A stretch of 64,000 bases of DNA, taken from positions 2,046,001-2,110,000 of the forward strand of contig NZ_CP119787.1 in assembly GCF_029338255.1 (NCBI RefSeq), given 5' to 3'. This DNA comes from Haloarcula halobia. Its GTDB lineage: Archaea; Halobacteriota; Halobacteria; Halobacteriales; Haloarculaceae. The notes beneath the pieces are model-generated. The model saw only the letters and a program-made list of their open reading frames with translations. It had not been told where the DNA came from and did no database searches. Positions 42,487 to 52,312 of this stretch are shown piece by piece (positions within the stretch are counted from its first letter, which is position 1; every line of letters begins with the position of its first letter). The position numbers and the translations under genes are program-made.

Positions 42487-43293
42487 TCAGATACGTTTCC
42501 CTTCCGGCGGCTCCTCGAAGAGCCGTCCCACGTCGGCGAGCGAGTCGAGGACGTAGTCGGGTCGGACGTCGCTGCGGGCGAGTTCAGCCTCGTCGGTGAC
42601 GCCCGTCGTGACAAGCGCCGTCGTCATCCCGGTCCGTTCCCCCATGGCGATGTCCGTGTCGAGACGGTCCCCGACCACCAGGCACTCCTCGGGCGGACAG
42701 CCGACCCGGTCGAGGGCCGCGTCGACGGCCACCTGTGAGGGCTTCCCCAGGATGGCGTCCGGGTCCCGGTCGACGACGCCGGCGATGGCGTTGATGATGG
42801 CGCCCGAACCGGGGGTGGCCCGGCCCGCTTCGTCGGGGAACGTCCGGTCCGGGTCCGTCCCGAGGAACGCCGTGTTCTCGTCGACGGCACGGAGCGACGC
42901 CACCAGGTCGCGGTAGTGAAACGAGTCCGTCCACGAGGCCAGCAGCACGTCGGCCGCCGCCGGGTCCGAGACGACGTCGACCGACGTCGCACGGACGTGT
43001 GCCCGGAGCGGCTCGCTGCCCACGACGAACACCCGGTCGCCGGCGTGACGCGAGTCGAGGTACTCGCAGGTGACGACCACCGACGAGCAGGCTTCGCCCG
43101 GCCGGGCGTCGACGCCGAGCGCACCGAGGCGCTCGACGTACTCGGTGCCGTCGTGGAGCGGGTTGTTCGAGAAGAAACAGACGTCGGCCCCCCGACGCCG
43201 TATCTCGTCGATGGCGTCGGAGACGCCCGGCAGGAGGGTGTCGCCGCGATAGACGGTGCCGTCCAGGTCAAGAATTACGCCCCCGTATGTCAT
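42487..43293 (-). CDS. HAD-IIA phosphatase (NagD/PGP-like)
   Basis: A 268-residue HAD hydrolase. Motif I is DLDGTVYRGD (nucleophile Asp plus acid/base Asp), motif II FFSNN, motif III GKPSQV with Lys, and motif IV VVGDRLDTDIAMG. The C2-type cap lies between motifs II and III, as in NagD, 4-nitrophenylphosphatase and phosphoglycolate phosphatase. The substrate is probably a small sugar or nucleoside phosphate. It lies 56 nt from the DJ-1 gene in the same orientation. Confidence 0.88.
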   Translation of the reverse strand: MTYGGVILDLDGTVYRGDTLLPGVSDAIDEIRRRGADVCFFSNNPLHDGTEYVERLGALGVDARPGEACSSVVVTCEYLDSRHAGDRVFVVGSEPLRAHVRATSVDVVSDPAAADVLLASWTDSFHYRDLVASLRAVDENTAFLGTDPDRTFPDEAGRATPGSGAIINAIAGVVDRDPDAILGKPSQVAVDAALDRVGCPPEECLVVGDRLDTDIAMGERTGMTTALVTTGVTDEAELARSDVRPDYVLDSLADVGRLFEEPPEGKRI

Positions 43294-43372
43294 CTACCGA
43301 CGCTTCGGACCCGAGAGACAAAAATCCGTCTCGCCGGCGGCGTGATCTCGCCGGCGCTCACCCGGCCCGCCG

Positions 43373-44074
43373 TCAGCGACGCCGGGACCCGACCAGCGGC
43401 GTCGGCGGCGCCAGGGCGACCTCGATGCCGGGGCTGTAGTGAACCAGCGGGTCGGCGACGGGACCACCGAGCCCGACCAGTTCGAGCGGCGCGCTTCCGA
43501 CCGACGCCTCCACCGGGACGAGTCGCCAGGGGTCGTGGCCGACACTCCCGGCGAGACGGGTCCCGGCGGGCCCCGTCGCGAAGTAGCGCTCCCGCTCGAC
43601 GAGAAAGCCCGCAAGCGAATCGGGCGGTGCCGTCGCCCCGTCGCTATCGGCGGGCACGTACTCGACGTCCAGCGCCCGACGGTCGTCCACGTCCAGCGTC
43701 CGGTGGGTCGAGCCGTCGGGTCCGTGGCGAACAGCGAGGCGTCCACGGCGGTAGGGGAGACCGAGCAGGCGGCTGGCCGTCTCCCGGGTGAACCGGTCCT
43801 CGGTGTACAGGCCCAGGAAGTAGACGCCGCGCTGGTCGGTCGGCCCCCGGACGTACGTCCGCAGGTTCACGGCAGCGGCCGGGCGCGTCAGGTCGACGCC
43901 GAACGACCGGACGCGTTCGACCGTGTGTGCGACCGCCGAGACCCACGCGTCGCCGTCGACGGCCTCGACGGTGAGCCAGTCGGGCACCAGCGGGGTCAGG
44001 ACTTCGGGAGCGACCGGCCAGTGACAGAAGCACACGTCGTCGAGTGTCGTCCGAAGCGGGGTGACCGAGACCAC
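43373..44074 (-). CDS. DUF2071 (YqjF-like) family protein, copy 1
   Basis: A 233-residue protein with the DUF2071 pattern: CFCHWPVAPEVLTPLVPDWLTVEAVDGDAWVSAVAHTVER, then VNLRTYVRGP, RGVYFLGLYTEDRFTRETAS and a C-terminal DPLVHYSPGIEVAL. The fold is related to acetoacetate decarboxylase, but the function is unknown. It is followed upstream by a diverged tandem copy (44100) with 25 nt between, so the two form an operon. Confidence 0.8.
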   Translation of the reverse strand: MVSVTPLRTTLDDVCFCHWPVAPEVLTPLVPDWLTVEAVDGDAWVSAVAHTVERVRSFGVDLTRPAAAVNLRTYVRGPTDQRGVYFLGLYTEDRFTRETASRLLGLPYRRGRLAVRHGPDGSTHRTLDVDDRRALDVEYVPADSDGATAPPDSLAGFLVERERYFATGPAGTRLAGSVGHDPWRLVPVEASVGSAPLELVGLGGPVADPLVHYSPGIEVALAPPTPLVGSRRR

Positions 44075-44099
44075 GGCATCGCTTGGAGCAGGACGACAA

Positions 44100-44798
44100 T
44101 CAGTCTAGCGCCCGGGCCTCGAACCGGTGGAGCACGCCGGCGGTCACGTCGATCCCCTCGCTGTAGTGGACGAGCGGTTCGCCGTCCGGGTACTCGAACC
44201 CGTTGACGTCGAAGAGCTCGTTCCGGCGGACGTCGGCCGTCCCGGCCTCCAGCGGCCACGGGGCGTGGTCGATGTCGGCGTAGTAGACCTGTCCGTTCTC
44301 CGCGCTGGCGTAGAACCGGTACCGTTCGACGAGGAACTGCTCCAGCGAGTGTGCGTCGGGTGTCGACGGCGCTCCGTCACCCTGGTAGGTCACGTCGAAC
44401 CGCGCCGTCGACCCGTCCGTCCCGGGCCGCTCGCTTTGGAACCTCACTCGGCCGTCGCGGGACTCGACGCCCATCGACGCCGAGTAGTACGGCAACATGA
44501 ACAGTCGGCGGGCGAGGCGGACGCTGAGCGAGTCGTCGGCGTCCAGGTTGTAGAAGTATACCCCGGGAGTCCCGTCGGCGCGGACGTAGGTCCGCAGGTT
44601 CAACTCGCCGAACGAGCGGCCGATCGGGCTCCCCCGGGGTCTGATGTCGGCCATCCGGAAGGGAACGACGCCAAGGTACGCGTCGCCGTCGTAGGTGTCG
44701 ACCGTCATCGGGTCGGGAAGAGTCTCGGCGACGACGGACGGGTCGACCGGCCAGTGGAGGAACCCCACGTCCCGCCAGCGCATCCGGAGGATGTCCAT
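44100..44798 (-). CDS. DUF2071 (YqjF-like) family protein, copy 2
   Basis: A 232-residue tandem paralogue of the gene at 43373, aligned over its full length: GFLHWPVDPSVVAETLPDPMTVDTYDGDAYLGVVPFRM, LNLRTYVRADGTPGVYFYNLDADDSLSVRLAR and EPLVHYSEGIDVTAGVL. The duplication is old, as only the motif blocks match. The ATG at 44798 is chosen at the motif start. It is the first gene of the pair and is divergent from the macrodomain gene. Confidence 0.8.
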   Translation of the reverse strand: MDILRMRWRDVGFLHWPVDPSVVAETLPDPMTVDTYDGDAYLGVVPFRMADIRPRGSPIGRSFGELNLRTYVRADGTPGVYFYNLDADDSLSVRLARRLFMLPYYSASMGVESRDGRVRFQSERPGTDGSTARFDVTYQGDGAPSTPDAHSLEQFLVERYRFYASAENGQVYYADIDHAPWPLEAGTADVRRNELFDVNGFEYPDGEPLVHYSEGIDVTAGVLHRFEARALD

Positions 44799-44895
44799 AC
44801 TGGATAGTACGTGCTCGAGGACTTTCGGCCTGTCGTGAGAGTCGTCCCCACGCACCCGGCAACGCTTTTTTCGCCAGGGGCCCGACGGTCCACGT

Positions 44896-45399
44896 ATGGA
44901 CTTCGAGGTCATCCAGGGCGACATCGCCGCCCAGTCGGCGGACGTACTGGTCAACGCCGCGAACACGAGCCTCCACATGGGGTCGGGGGTCGCCGGGGCG
45001 CTCAAACGGGCGGCCGGCGGGGGGTTGGACGACGAAGCCGTCTCGAAGGGACCGGTCGAGCTCGGCGGCGTCGCGACGACGGACGCGTACGACCTGGACG
45101 CCGAGTACGTGATCCACGCAGCGGCGATGCCCCCGGGCGGGTCCTCGACGGCCGACAGCATCCGCGACGCCACACGGCACGCCCTCGAAGAGGCCGACGC
45201 GCTGGACTGTGAATCGATGGTCCTCCCGGCGCTCGGGTGCGGCATCGCCGGGTTCGACTTCGAGTCGGGCGTCCGCATCATCTGTGAGACCATCGCGGCG
45301 TTCGACCCCGGCTCGCTCGAGAACGTCCGTCTCATCGCCTACTCCGACGACGACTACGAGCGCATCCGGCGTGTGGCAGACGAGGGACGCACGGCGTGA
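44896..45399 (+). CDS. Macrodomain protein (ADP-ribose binding/hydrolase)
   Basis: A 167-residue single macrodomain. It has the Asn-containing loop VNAANTSLHMGSGVAGAL (residues 19-36), a YVIHAAAMPPGG segment, and the diphosphate loop ALGCGIAGF. Such proteins hydrolyse ADP-ribose 1''-phosphate, O-acetyl-ADP-ribose or mono-ADP-ribosyl groups. A sirtuin, which would generate O-acetyl-ADP-ribose, is encoded in the same window at 57131 but not linked. It overlaps the next gene by 4 nt. Confidence 0.9.
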   Translation: MDFEVIQGDIAAQSADVLVNAANTSLHMGSGVAGALKRAAGGGLDDEAVSKGPVELGGVATTDAYDLDAEYVIHAAAMPPGGSSTADSIRDATRHALEEADALDCESMVLPALGCGIAGFDFESGVRIICETIAAFDPGSLENVRLIAYSDDDYERIRRVADEGRTA

Positions 45400-45668
45400 C
45401 GGACCCCGACAGACCGGCCGACACCGGGGCCGACGAACCCGAGTCGGACGGCCCCGTCCGCTGTCCGGTCTGTGGCGCCGACTTCGAGTCGGCGTCGGTC
45501 CACGACGAGGGGCTGATGGTCAACCTGCTCGAGAACGACCGGTTCAGACGCGTCTGCGTCCAGCCCGTCGGCGACGGCGACGGGACGCCCCTCGTCCGCT
45601 TTTTCCACCACACGCACGAACAGGCCGGGACGGGCCAACCCGGGACTGTCGGCGGGCGGGTCCCCTGA
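45396..45668 (+). CDS. Small zinc-binding protein coupled to the macrodomain gene
   Basis: A 90-residue protein with CPVCGADFESASVHDEG, giving a CxxC knuckle, and a later RRVC and FFHHTHEQ stretch that may complete a zinc site with Cys and His. ATGA overlap with the macrodomain gene implies coupled translation. The N-terminal 20 residues are an acidic tail. Function unknown. Confidence 0.65.
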   Translation: MTDPDRPADTGADEPESDGPVRCPVCGADFESASVHDEGLMVNLLENDRFRRVCVQPVGDGDGTPLVRFFHHTHEQAGTGQPGTVGGRVP

Positions 45669-45674
45669 CGGCGG

Positions 45675-45968
45675 TCAGGTCAGCACCAGTCGGCCGGCGC
45701 GCCACTCCCAGAGCGCCTCCAGCGTGAGCCAGACCAGCAGCCAGGCGGCCAGGAACGTAAACACAAGCAGCGTCGAGGAGAGGTAGTGCAGGACCTCGCT
45801 GGCCGCCGCTAGCGCGGGGTAGAACAGCGCGGTTCCGACGAACGTCAGGGCGAACCCGACGAAGCCGGTGACGTAGTGTTCGACGGGGTCGACCGGGAGA
45901 CCCTGTGGGGCCTCAGCACCGCACGTGCGTCCCGACTGTACCCGGTCGTCGGTCCGTGACGTGGGCAT
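45675..45968 (-). CDS. Two-pass membrane protein, uncharacterised
   Basis: A 97-residue protein with a hydrophilic N-terminus (about 30 residues, two Cys-free turns and one Cys), then two membrane helices (HYVTGFVGFALTFVGTALFYPAL and LVFTFLAAWLLVWLTLEALWEW) and a short basic tail. It stops 6 nt from the convergent zinc-protein gene. No family is recognised. Confidence 0.55.
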   Translation of the reverse strand: MPTSRTDDRVQSGRTCGAEAPQGLPVDPVEHYVTGFVGFALTFVGTALFYPALAAASEVLHYLSSTLLVFTFLAAWLLVWLTLEALWEWRAGRLVLT

Positions 45969-46082
45969 TGTTCACACACCACACCTAGACGGACGCGATC
46001 GGCCTATTTAATCTTTGGCACCACCGGCTGCGTGCGCGGGGAGATCTGCCCACCGAGGGCACGGACCGGTCAGCAGTGGCGC

Positions 46083-46514
46083 TCAGTCGGCCGCTTCCTC
46101 GAGGAGTTCCGTCACGGCCTTCGCGGCGTCCTGGAAGGCCTCGACCTCCATCTCGTCTGTCGTCAGGAGGACGCCGATGCCGTCACCGAGGAAGCGGATG
46201 ACGTAGCCGTCGTCGTGGACCCGTACGGTGAACTCGTAGGTCCCGATGCTTGAGGGGTCGCCCGGGACGGAGAGCACCGATCGGACCGGCGCCTCGTCGA
46301 AGCCGATGCGTTCGAACTCGACCAGTCGCGACTTGGCCTCCATCGCGCCCTGCTGGGTCTCGTAGAGGTCCTTGCGGACGTAAAGCAGGTCCATGTCCCG
46401 CTCTGTGAAGTAGATGACGCTGCGGAGCGTGTCGCCCAGCGTCGTCCGGGCGGCGCTGATGAGGCTGTCGGCGAACGTGGTGTCGATGCCGGTGCTGAAC
46501 GGGACAGAATACAT
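46083..46514 (-). CDS. Uncharacterised haloarchaeal protein (DUF7522-like)
   Basis: A 143-residue soluble protein, MYSVPFSTGIDTTFADSLISAARTTLGDTLRSVIYF..., with a repeated helix-strand pattern and TERDMDLLYVRKDLYETQQG. It resembles a group of haloarchaeal proteins I associate with DUF7522; that link is from memory. A TATA-like TTTAAGATATC on the minus strand (46530-46546) lies 20-30 nt upstream. No catalytic motif is visible. Confidence 0.6.
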   Translation of the reverse strand: MYSVPFSTGIDTTFADSLISAARTTLGDTLRSVIYFTERDMDLLYVRKDLYETQQGAMEAKSRLVEFERIGFDEAPVRSVLSVPGDPSSIGTYEFTVRVHDDGYVIRFLGDGIGVLLTTDEMEVEAFQDAAKAVTELLEEAAD

Positions 46515-46664
46515 GCGCCTCGTAGGTATCCTGATATCTTAAAGTTATGCGTCCCTTTTCGAGCCAATAGTACGAAAAAGAGTCCAGGATTGCGAGAGAA
46601 TTGAACCGTATCCGGACTCCGTCGTGACTCGTGGGCGTCTGTCAGCGGTCGACGCCCACCGCTC

Positions 46665-47642
46665 TCACTCGTGTCCGGACACGCGGACCGGTTCGTACGG
46701 GTCTTCGAGCCACTCGACGTCGCTCGCCGAAAGGTCGATATCGAGGGCAGCGACGGCGTCCTCCAGGTGTTCGATGCTCGTGGTTCCGACGATCGGTGCG
46801 TCGACCCACTCCTTCTCGAGGATCCACGCCAGCGCGATCTGGGCCATCGAGGCGTCGTACTCGTCGGCCAGCTCCTCGACGCGTTCGTTGACCTGGCGGC
46901 CGCCGCCATCGAAGTAGGGATGGCCGCGCGCGTGGTCGTCCGTCTCGCCGCGCGTGGTCGCTTCGAACTCCTCGTGGGGCCGGGTGAGATAGCCCCGCGC
47001 GAGCGGACTCCACGGGATGACACCGACGTCCTCCTGCTCACACAGCGGCAGCATCTCGCGTTCCTCCTCCCGGTAGAGGAGGTTGTAGTGGTTCTGCATC
47101 GTCACGAACCGTTCCAGCCTCTCGCGGTCGCTGGTGTGCAGCGACTCGGCGAACTGGTGGGCCCACATCGACGACGCGCCGACGTATCGCGTCTGGTTCC
47201 GGCGCACCAGGTCGTCGAGGGTCCGCATCGTCTGCTCGATGGGCGTGTCGTAGTCCCACCGATGGATCTGATAGAGGTCGACGGTGTCCATCCCCAGACG
47301 CTCCAGTGAGTTCGCACACTCCTGTTCGAGGGCCTTCCGCGAGAGACCGGCGGAGTTGGGATTGTCCTCGTCCATCCGGTGGAACCCCTTCGTCGCGACG
47401 ACCTGTGCGTCGCGCTCGTAGTCCGCGAGGACGTTCCCGAGGACGCGCTCGGACTCGCCCAGCGAGTACATGTTGGCGGTGTCGAAGAAGTTGATGCCCA
47501 GGTCGATGGCGCGCTCGATTATCTCCCTGCTCTCCGGTTCCTCGAGGACCCAGTCCCGCCAGTCGGACGTACCGAAACTCATACACCCCAGACAGAGGCG
47601 GCTGACTTCCACGCCGGTCGAACCGAGTGTCGTGTACTCCAT
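46665..47642 (-). CDS. Aldo/keto reductase
   Basis: A 325-residue TIM-barrel NADPH oxidoreductase. The catalytic tetrad is visible as Asp and Tyr in FFDTANMYSLGESE, Lys in VVATKGF and His in LYQIHRWD. The cofactor loop ILEKEWVDAPIVGTTSIEHLEDAV is near the C-terminus. It is of the YajO/IolS-like subgroup, acting on small carbonyl compounds. An ATG at 47642 is preferred over a GTG two codons upstream. Confidence 0.9.
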   Translation of the reverse strand: MEYTTLGSTGVEVSRLCLGCMSFGTSDWRDWVLEEPESREIIERAIDLGINFFDTANMYSLGESERVLGNVLADYERDAQVVATKGFHRMDEDNPNSAGLSRKALEQECANSLERLGMDTVDLYQIHRWDYDTPIEQTMRTLDDLVRRNQTRYVGASSMWAHQFAESLHTSDRERLERFVTMQNHYNLLYREEEREMLPLCEQEDVGVIPWSPLARGYLTRPHEEFEATTRGETDDHARGHPYFDGGGRQVNERVEELADEYDASMAQIALAWILEKEWVDAPIVGTTSIEHLEDAVAALDIDLSASDVEWLEDPYEPVRVSGHE

Positions 47643-47684
47643 ACCCACACGGCGAGCGCCGGGGATAAAAAGGTAGAACCCGGG

Positions 47685-48770
47685 TCAGAGTCCCTCGGCG
47701 TCGACGGTGCCGACGTACCGCCTGGCGACGGCGTAGGTCCCGACGGCGACGGCAACGGTGGCGACGACGTGGCCGTAGGTCAGCAGCGTCGGACTGTCGA
47801 CGGCGAGTTTCGCCACCGTCGTCGCCGGGTGCTCGGGGAGCAGCACCGCCGCGCCGAAGACGACCAGCGTCACCACCGAATACAGCAGTTGCGCGGGCCG
47901 CCGGCGCTTCGTCGCCAGGCCGAGGACGACGCCGAAGGTCACCACCAGCAGCGCGACGGCCGTGACGAAGACGACGAGCGTCCCCAGGTTGGCGACGGTG
48001 ATGCCGTTCGTCGAGAGCAACAGGACCCACAGCAGCGCCTGGAGCGGCGCGAGGATCACCATCCCCAGCGCCTTGCCGTCGACGATGTCGAGCAGAGAGA
48101 CGGGCGCGACCCGCAGGAGCTCGAGCGTCCCGCGCTCTATCTCCTCGGTGACGACGTCGACGGCGACGGACCCGCTGATAAAGGGCGGGAGGAAGAGCAA
48201 GAGCGGGATCAACACGGTGTAGGTGAACCCGAAGTAGGGGCTCGCGCCGATCTTACGCGGCAGCGGGGCCGGTGGCTCGTCGAGCGAGGCCGCTCGTTCG
48301 ACCCGCTCCTGTCGTTCGAGCGCGTTCAGGACCCGCCGCACCTCCACGACGACGAGTGTCGACCTGATGCTCCCCTCGGGGACCGTCGCGATGACGTCTA
48401 TCGTCCGGCCGCCCCCGTCGGGCGCCGAGACGTACTGGCCGACGAGGACCGCGTCGACGCGGCGGTCCTGGAACGCCTGCCGGGCCCTGTCGGGGTCTTC
48501 GAAGACGGTGGCCCCGGCCCCCTCCTGTTCGCGGGCCGCCTCGAGCAGTTCCGCTCGTGCGTCGCCGGTCACGGCCATCTCGACGTCCTGCGTGGCGACC
48601 GAGGACGGGTCGTACAGCGAGGTCAGGCCCACGACGAGGAAGGACGAGAACCCGGCGACGAACAGCTGGATGAGCAGCGCCAGGACGATCGTCTTCTCGC
48701 GAGACAGCGAGCGCACGTCCCGCTTGGCGACGACGAGACGCGGGTCGCGCCACCAGGGTCGGTCAGACAA
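47685..48770 (-). CDS. ABC transporter permease (ABC-2 type)
   Basis: A 361-residue permease with an N-terminal membrane helix, a large extracytoplasmic loop (about 55-175) and five or six C-terminal helices, including the family segment SGSVAVDVVTEEIERGTLELLRVAPVS. It starts inside the preceding gene with an 8-nt overlap, so it is the last cistron of the three-gene exporter operon (ATPase 50635-51537, permease-protease 48763-50634, this gene). The substrate is unknown; ABC-2 exporters carry drugs, lipids or Na+. Confidence 0.85.
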   Translation of the reverse strand: MSDRPWWRDPRLVVAKRDVRSLSREKTIVLALLIQLFVAGFSSFLVVGLTSLYDPSSVATQDVEMAVTGDARAELLEAAREQEGAGATVFEDPDRARQAFQDRRVDAVLVGQYVSAPDGGGRTIDVIATVPEGSIRSTLVVVEVRRVLNALERQERVERAASLDEPPAPLPRKIGASPYFGFTYTVLIPLLLFLPPFISGSVAVDVVTEEIERGTLELLRVAPVSLLDIVDGKALGMVILAPLQALLWVLLLSTNGITVANLGTLVVFVTAVALLVVTFGVVLGLATKRRRPAQLLYSVVTLVVFGAAVLLPEHPATTVAKLAVDSPTLLTYGHVVATVAVAVGTYAVARRYVGTVDAEGL

Positions 48771-50634
48771 GGCTGGTCACCACCGTGAGGTTGTAGGCGA
48801 AGTGGACGACCACGGCCGCCCCCAGGCCGGCCAGGTAGCCCGACCGGCCCCGCGTCGCCCCGACGGCCGACAGCGCCGCTGTCACCGTGTGCAAGACGAG
48901 CGGCGCGAGCAAGAACAGCAGCGCGACAGCCCACAAGGGCACGCCGGCGGGCGGGGTCGCCCCCTGGAGCGCCGCCTGGCCGATGGGCAGGCTCTCTAAG
49001 TTCGAGAGCCGGGCGATGAGGAGGCCCTTCTCGGCGACGAAAAACCCCAGCCCCGAGAGCGCGCCGAGGCCGAGCGCCGAGCGAACCGTCCGCTCGTACC
49101 GGGCGGCGTCGTAGCCGGCGTAGACGTGCAGGCTCTTTGCTACCTCCTCGACGACGGCGACGACGCCCAGAATCAGCAGGACGCCGAGGGTCTGGTTCGT
49201 CCCGAAGACGTTCAGCGACACCGAGTCGAGGACGAACAGGAACGCGATGGCGACCAGTTCCGCGACGACGACGAAGGGCAGCAGGACGACGCTCATCTTT
49301 GCCGCGCTCCGCCGGGACCTGATGCGCCCCGACAGCGCGTCGAGCACCTTCAGCGGGATGGCGCGCTGGGTGAACATGTCCTCCTCGCGGTAGAGGCCGG
49401 CGCCCAGACCAAAGAGGACGAGCGCCGTCACCAGCGGCGGGAGCGTCGAGAAGGCGAAGGCCGACGGACTGATCGCCTGTCCAGTGAGGTCCATCACGAC
49501 CAGCGTGAGCGGCGAGATGAGCGCGATGGGTGTGATGTCGGTGAAGATGGCCGGGACGAACGCGTAGGAGGTCAACGAGACGGTTATCGTGACGGTGACA
49601 AAGGTCAGTTCCTTGAACGACCGCGCGAACATCGCCCCGCAGAACGTCGCCGCGAGGAAGAGCAAGGCGAGTGGCACCACCGCCAGCACGGCGATGGGAC
49701 TTCCCCCGGGCGCGATACCGCCAAAGCGCAACGTCGCGGTGATGGCCGTCGCCACGCCGACGGCCCCAAGCAGGTACGGGAGCGTCTTGCCCGCGATGAT
49801 GTCGGCCCGCGAGGCGGGCGTCACGAGCAGGAGTTCGCCCCGGCGGTTCAGGCGCTCGGAGAGCATCGACGACCCGTAGGCCTGGATGACGAAGTTCATC
49901 GGGACGATATAGAGGAAGGCGAGCACGAGCGACTCGAAGGGGAACGGCGGGGAGATATCCGACGGCGTGCCGCCCTGCACCTCGCCGGCCAGCCGCCCCC
50001 CGAGGCCGCTCAGACTCGCCCCCCCACCACCGGCCTCGCCGAGGCCGCCATCACTACCGCCCGCGCTCGCACCGCCGTCGGACCCACCGCCGGCACCGGC
50101 GCCACCGCCACCGGCCCCGTCGTCGTTGCCGCCATCGCTGCCGGCGGTCCCACCGTTCTCCCGGGGATCCAGCACGTCGGTGCCGGCCTGCTCCCGGTAG
50201 ACCAGCGTCACCGAGACGGGGAACGCCGCCGTCTGGTTGTCGTCGCCGGCGAGCGTCCGGTCGTTGTACCGCTCGGTGCTGGAGCGGAACTCGTCGAGTG
50301 CAGCGCGTTCCTTGGGCGTCTGCGGGACGCTGACGAGGCGCGTGCCACGGAACAGCAGTTCCTGCTCCCCGCGTTCGACGGCCGCCGGATCCGGGTCCCG
50401 GACGACGAACGTCCCGTCGTCGGCCGCCACGTCGTAAAACGGGCTCGCGTCGTCGACGCCGACGCGGTAGAGGCCGTCGTCCAGGCCGGCGCCACCGCCG
50501 CCGACGGCGATGGCCGCGACGCCCCCCATCGCGACCAGCGACAGCGCCATGACGGCGACGGTCCGCCGGTCGAGTCCGCCGGCGTTCTTGGTGACCTCCC
50601 ACCGCGCGACGCGCAGGAGTTTGTCCCACTCCAT
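48763..50634 (-). CDS. ABC-2 permease fused to a PrsW-type intramembrane protease
   Basis: A 623-residue protein in two parts. Residues 1-420 are an ABC-2 permease: a membrane helix, an extracytoplasmic loop with a long Gly/Ser/Ala-rich spacer (about 165-220), then helices including GSSMLSERLNRRGELLLVTPASRADIIAGK. Residues 440-623 form a PrsW-like domain with the expected acidic and His/Asn motifs in membrane segments: E496-E497-x-x-K500, E535, H582 and H611-x3-N615. PrsW proteases cut anti-sigma factors; this fusion suggests export linked to regulated proteolysis. The gene abuts the ATPase gene with no gap. Confidence 0.82.
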   Translation of the reverse strand: MEWDKLLRVARWEVTKNAGGLDRRTVAVMALSLVAMGGVAAIAVGGGGAGLDDGLYRVGVDDASPFYDVAADDGTFVVRDPDPAAVERGEQELLFRGTRLVSVPQTPKERAALDEFRSSTERYNDRTLAGDDNQTAAFPVSVTLVYREQAGTDVLDPRENGGTAGSDGGNDDGAGGGGAGAGGGSDGGASAGGSDGGLGEAGGGGASLSGLGGRLAGEVQGGTPSDISPPFPFESLVLAFLYIVPMNFVIQAYGSSMLSERLNRRGELLLVTPASRADIIAGKTLPYLLGAVGVATAITATLRFGGIAPGGSPIAVLAVVPLALLFLAATFCGAMFARSFKELTFVTVTITVSLTSYAFVPAIFTDITPIALISPLTLVVMDLTGQAISPSAFAFSTLPPLVTALVLFGLGAGLYREEDMFTQRAIPLKVLDALSGRIRSRRSAAKMSVVLLPFVVVAELVAIAFLFVLDSVSLNVFGTNQTLGVLLILGVVAVVEEVAKSLHVYAGYDAARYERTVRSALGLGALSGLGFFVAEKGLLIARLSNLESLPIGQAALQGATPPAGVPLWAVALLFLLAPLVLHTVTAALSAVGATRGRSGYLAGLGAAVVVHFAYNLTVVTSLV

Positions 50635-51537
<903 letters not shown>

Positions 51538-51597
51538 CTGCGCGTCGGTTGTGACGGCACGAACCTATACCTTGGCGCCGGTCTATTGGTTTTGATA

Positions 51598-52035
51598 ATG
51601 GTCGCCATCGGCGAGGCGGACGTCTCGGTACAGCAGACGGAGGACGGCCGCCGACTGGTCGTGAGCCACCCCGTCGACGCGTCGCGCGACGCGGTGTGGA
51701 CAGTCCTGACCGACACGGCGCTGTGGCCCGACTGGGGCCCCTCTCTCACCGACGTCGAGGTAGACACCCGGGTCATCGAGGACGGGACGACCGGTCGGGT
51801 CCGGACGGTCGGGGGCCTGTGGCTCCCCTTCGAAGTGACGGCGTGCCGGGCCCACCGGTGGACGTGGGACGTCGCCCGGATACCGGCGACGGGCCACCGG
51901 GCGGACGCGGGGCCCCTGGGCTCACGGGTCGTGTTCGAGATACCCGTACTCGCCGCCGGCTACGTGCCGGTGTGCGTGCGGGCCTGCCGGAACGTGGCGT
52001 CGCTGGCCGCCGGGGAGTCGGCGCCGGAACCCTGA
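51598..52035 (+). CDS. SRPBCC-family (START/Bet v1-like) protein
   Basis: A 145-residue hydrophobic-pocket protein. DGRRLVVSHPVDASRDAVWTVLTDTALWPDWGPSLTDVEVDTRVIEDGTTGRVRTVGGLWLPFEVT is the usual polyketide-cyclase/SRPBCC N-terminal half. Ligand unknown. Divergent from the ABC operon with 60 nt between starts. Confidence 0.75.
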   Translation: MVAIGEADVSVQQTEDGRRLVVSHPVDASRDAVWTVLTDTALWPDWGPSLTDVEVDTRVIEDGTTGRVRTVGGLWLPFEVTACRAHRWTWDVARIPATGHRADAGPLGSRVVFEIPVLAAGYVPVCVRACRNVASLAAGESAPEP

Positions 52036-52075
52036 GCGCTGCTCGGGGGTGTTCGTGTCGTGACGGGCCGCAGGA

Positions 52076-52312
52076 CTACTTGCTCGTTACTCGCGCGTCA
52101 GATACGTTGTGGATGTCCTCGCCGATACCTTCGCCGTCGCAGTCCTCGTTCGGACATCGATAGTGCCACCCGTCCTCCGTCGCCGAGCGCTCTGTGAAGC
52201 GGCCGCCGCACTCGTCGCAGTAGAGCTGGCCCGCAGAACAGGTGTCGAGGTGGAGTTCGAGTTCGAGTTCCGTGCCGAACGTCCGCTTGCAGTTCCGGCA
52301 AGTGTGGGGCAT
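52076..52312 (-). CDS. Small zinc-finger protein (two Cys-rich knuckles)
   Basis: A 78-residue protein with an N-terminal C2H2/C2HC-like finger (TCRNCKRTFGTELELELHLDTC) and a second Cys4 knuckle (YCDECGGRF with RCPNEDC). It resembles other short haloarchaeal zinc proteins; DNA, RNA or protein binding cannot be told apart by eye. An A/T-rich stretch upstream (AAGATTTTTC on the minus strand) fits a promoter. Confidence 0.68.
   Translation of the reverse strand: MPHTCRNCKRTFGTELELELHLDTCSAGQLYCDECGGRFTERSATEDGWHYRCPNEDCDGEGIGEDIHNVSDARVTSK

Noticed and set aside
49960-50150. Gly/Ser-coding low-complexity tract that could be a repeat element
   Set aside because: It is an in-frame spacer in the permease-protease gene without a regular unit.
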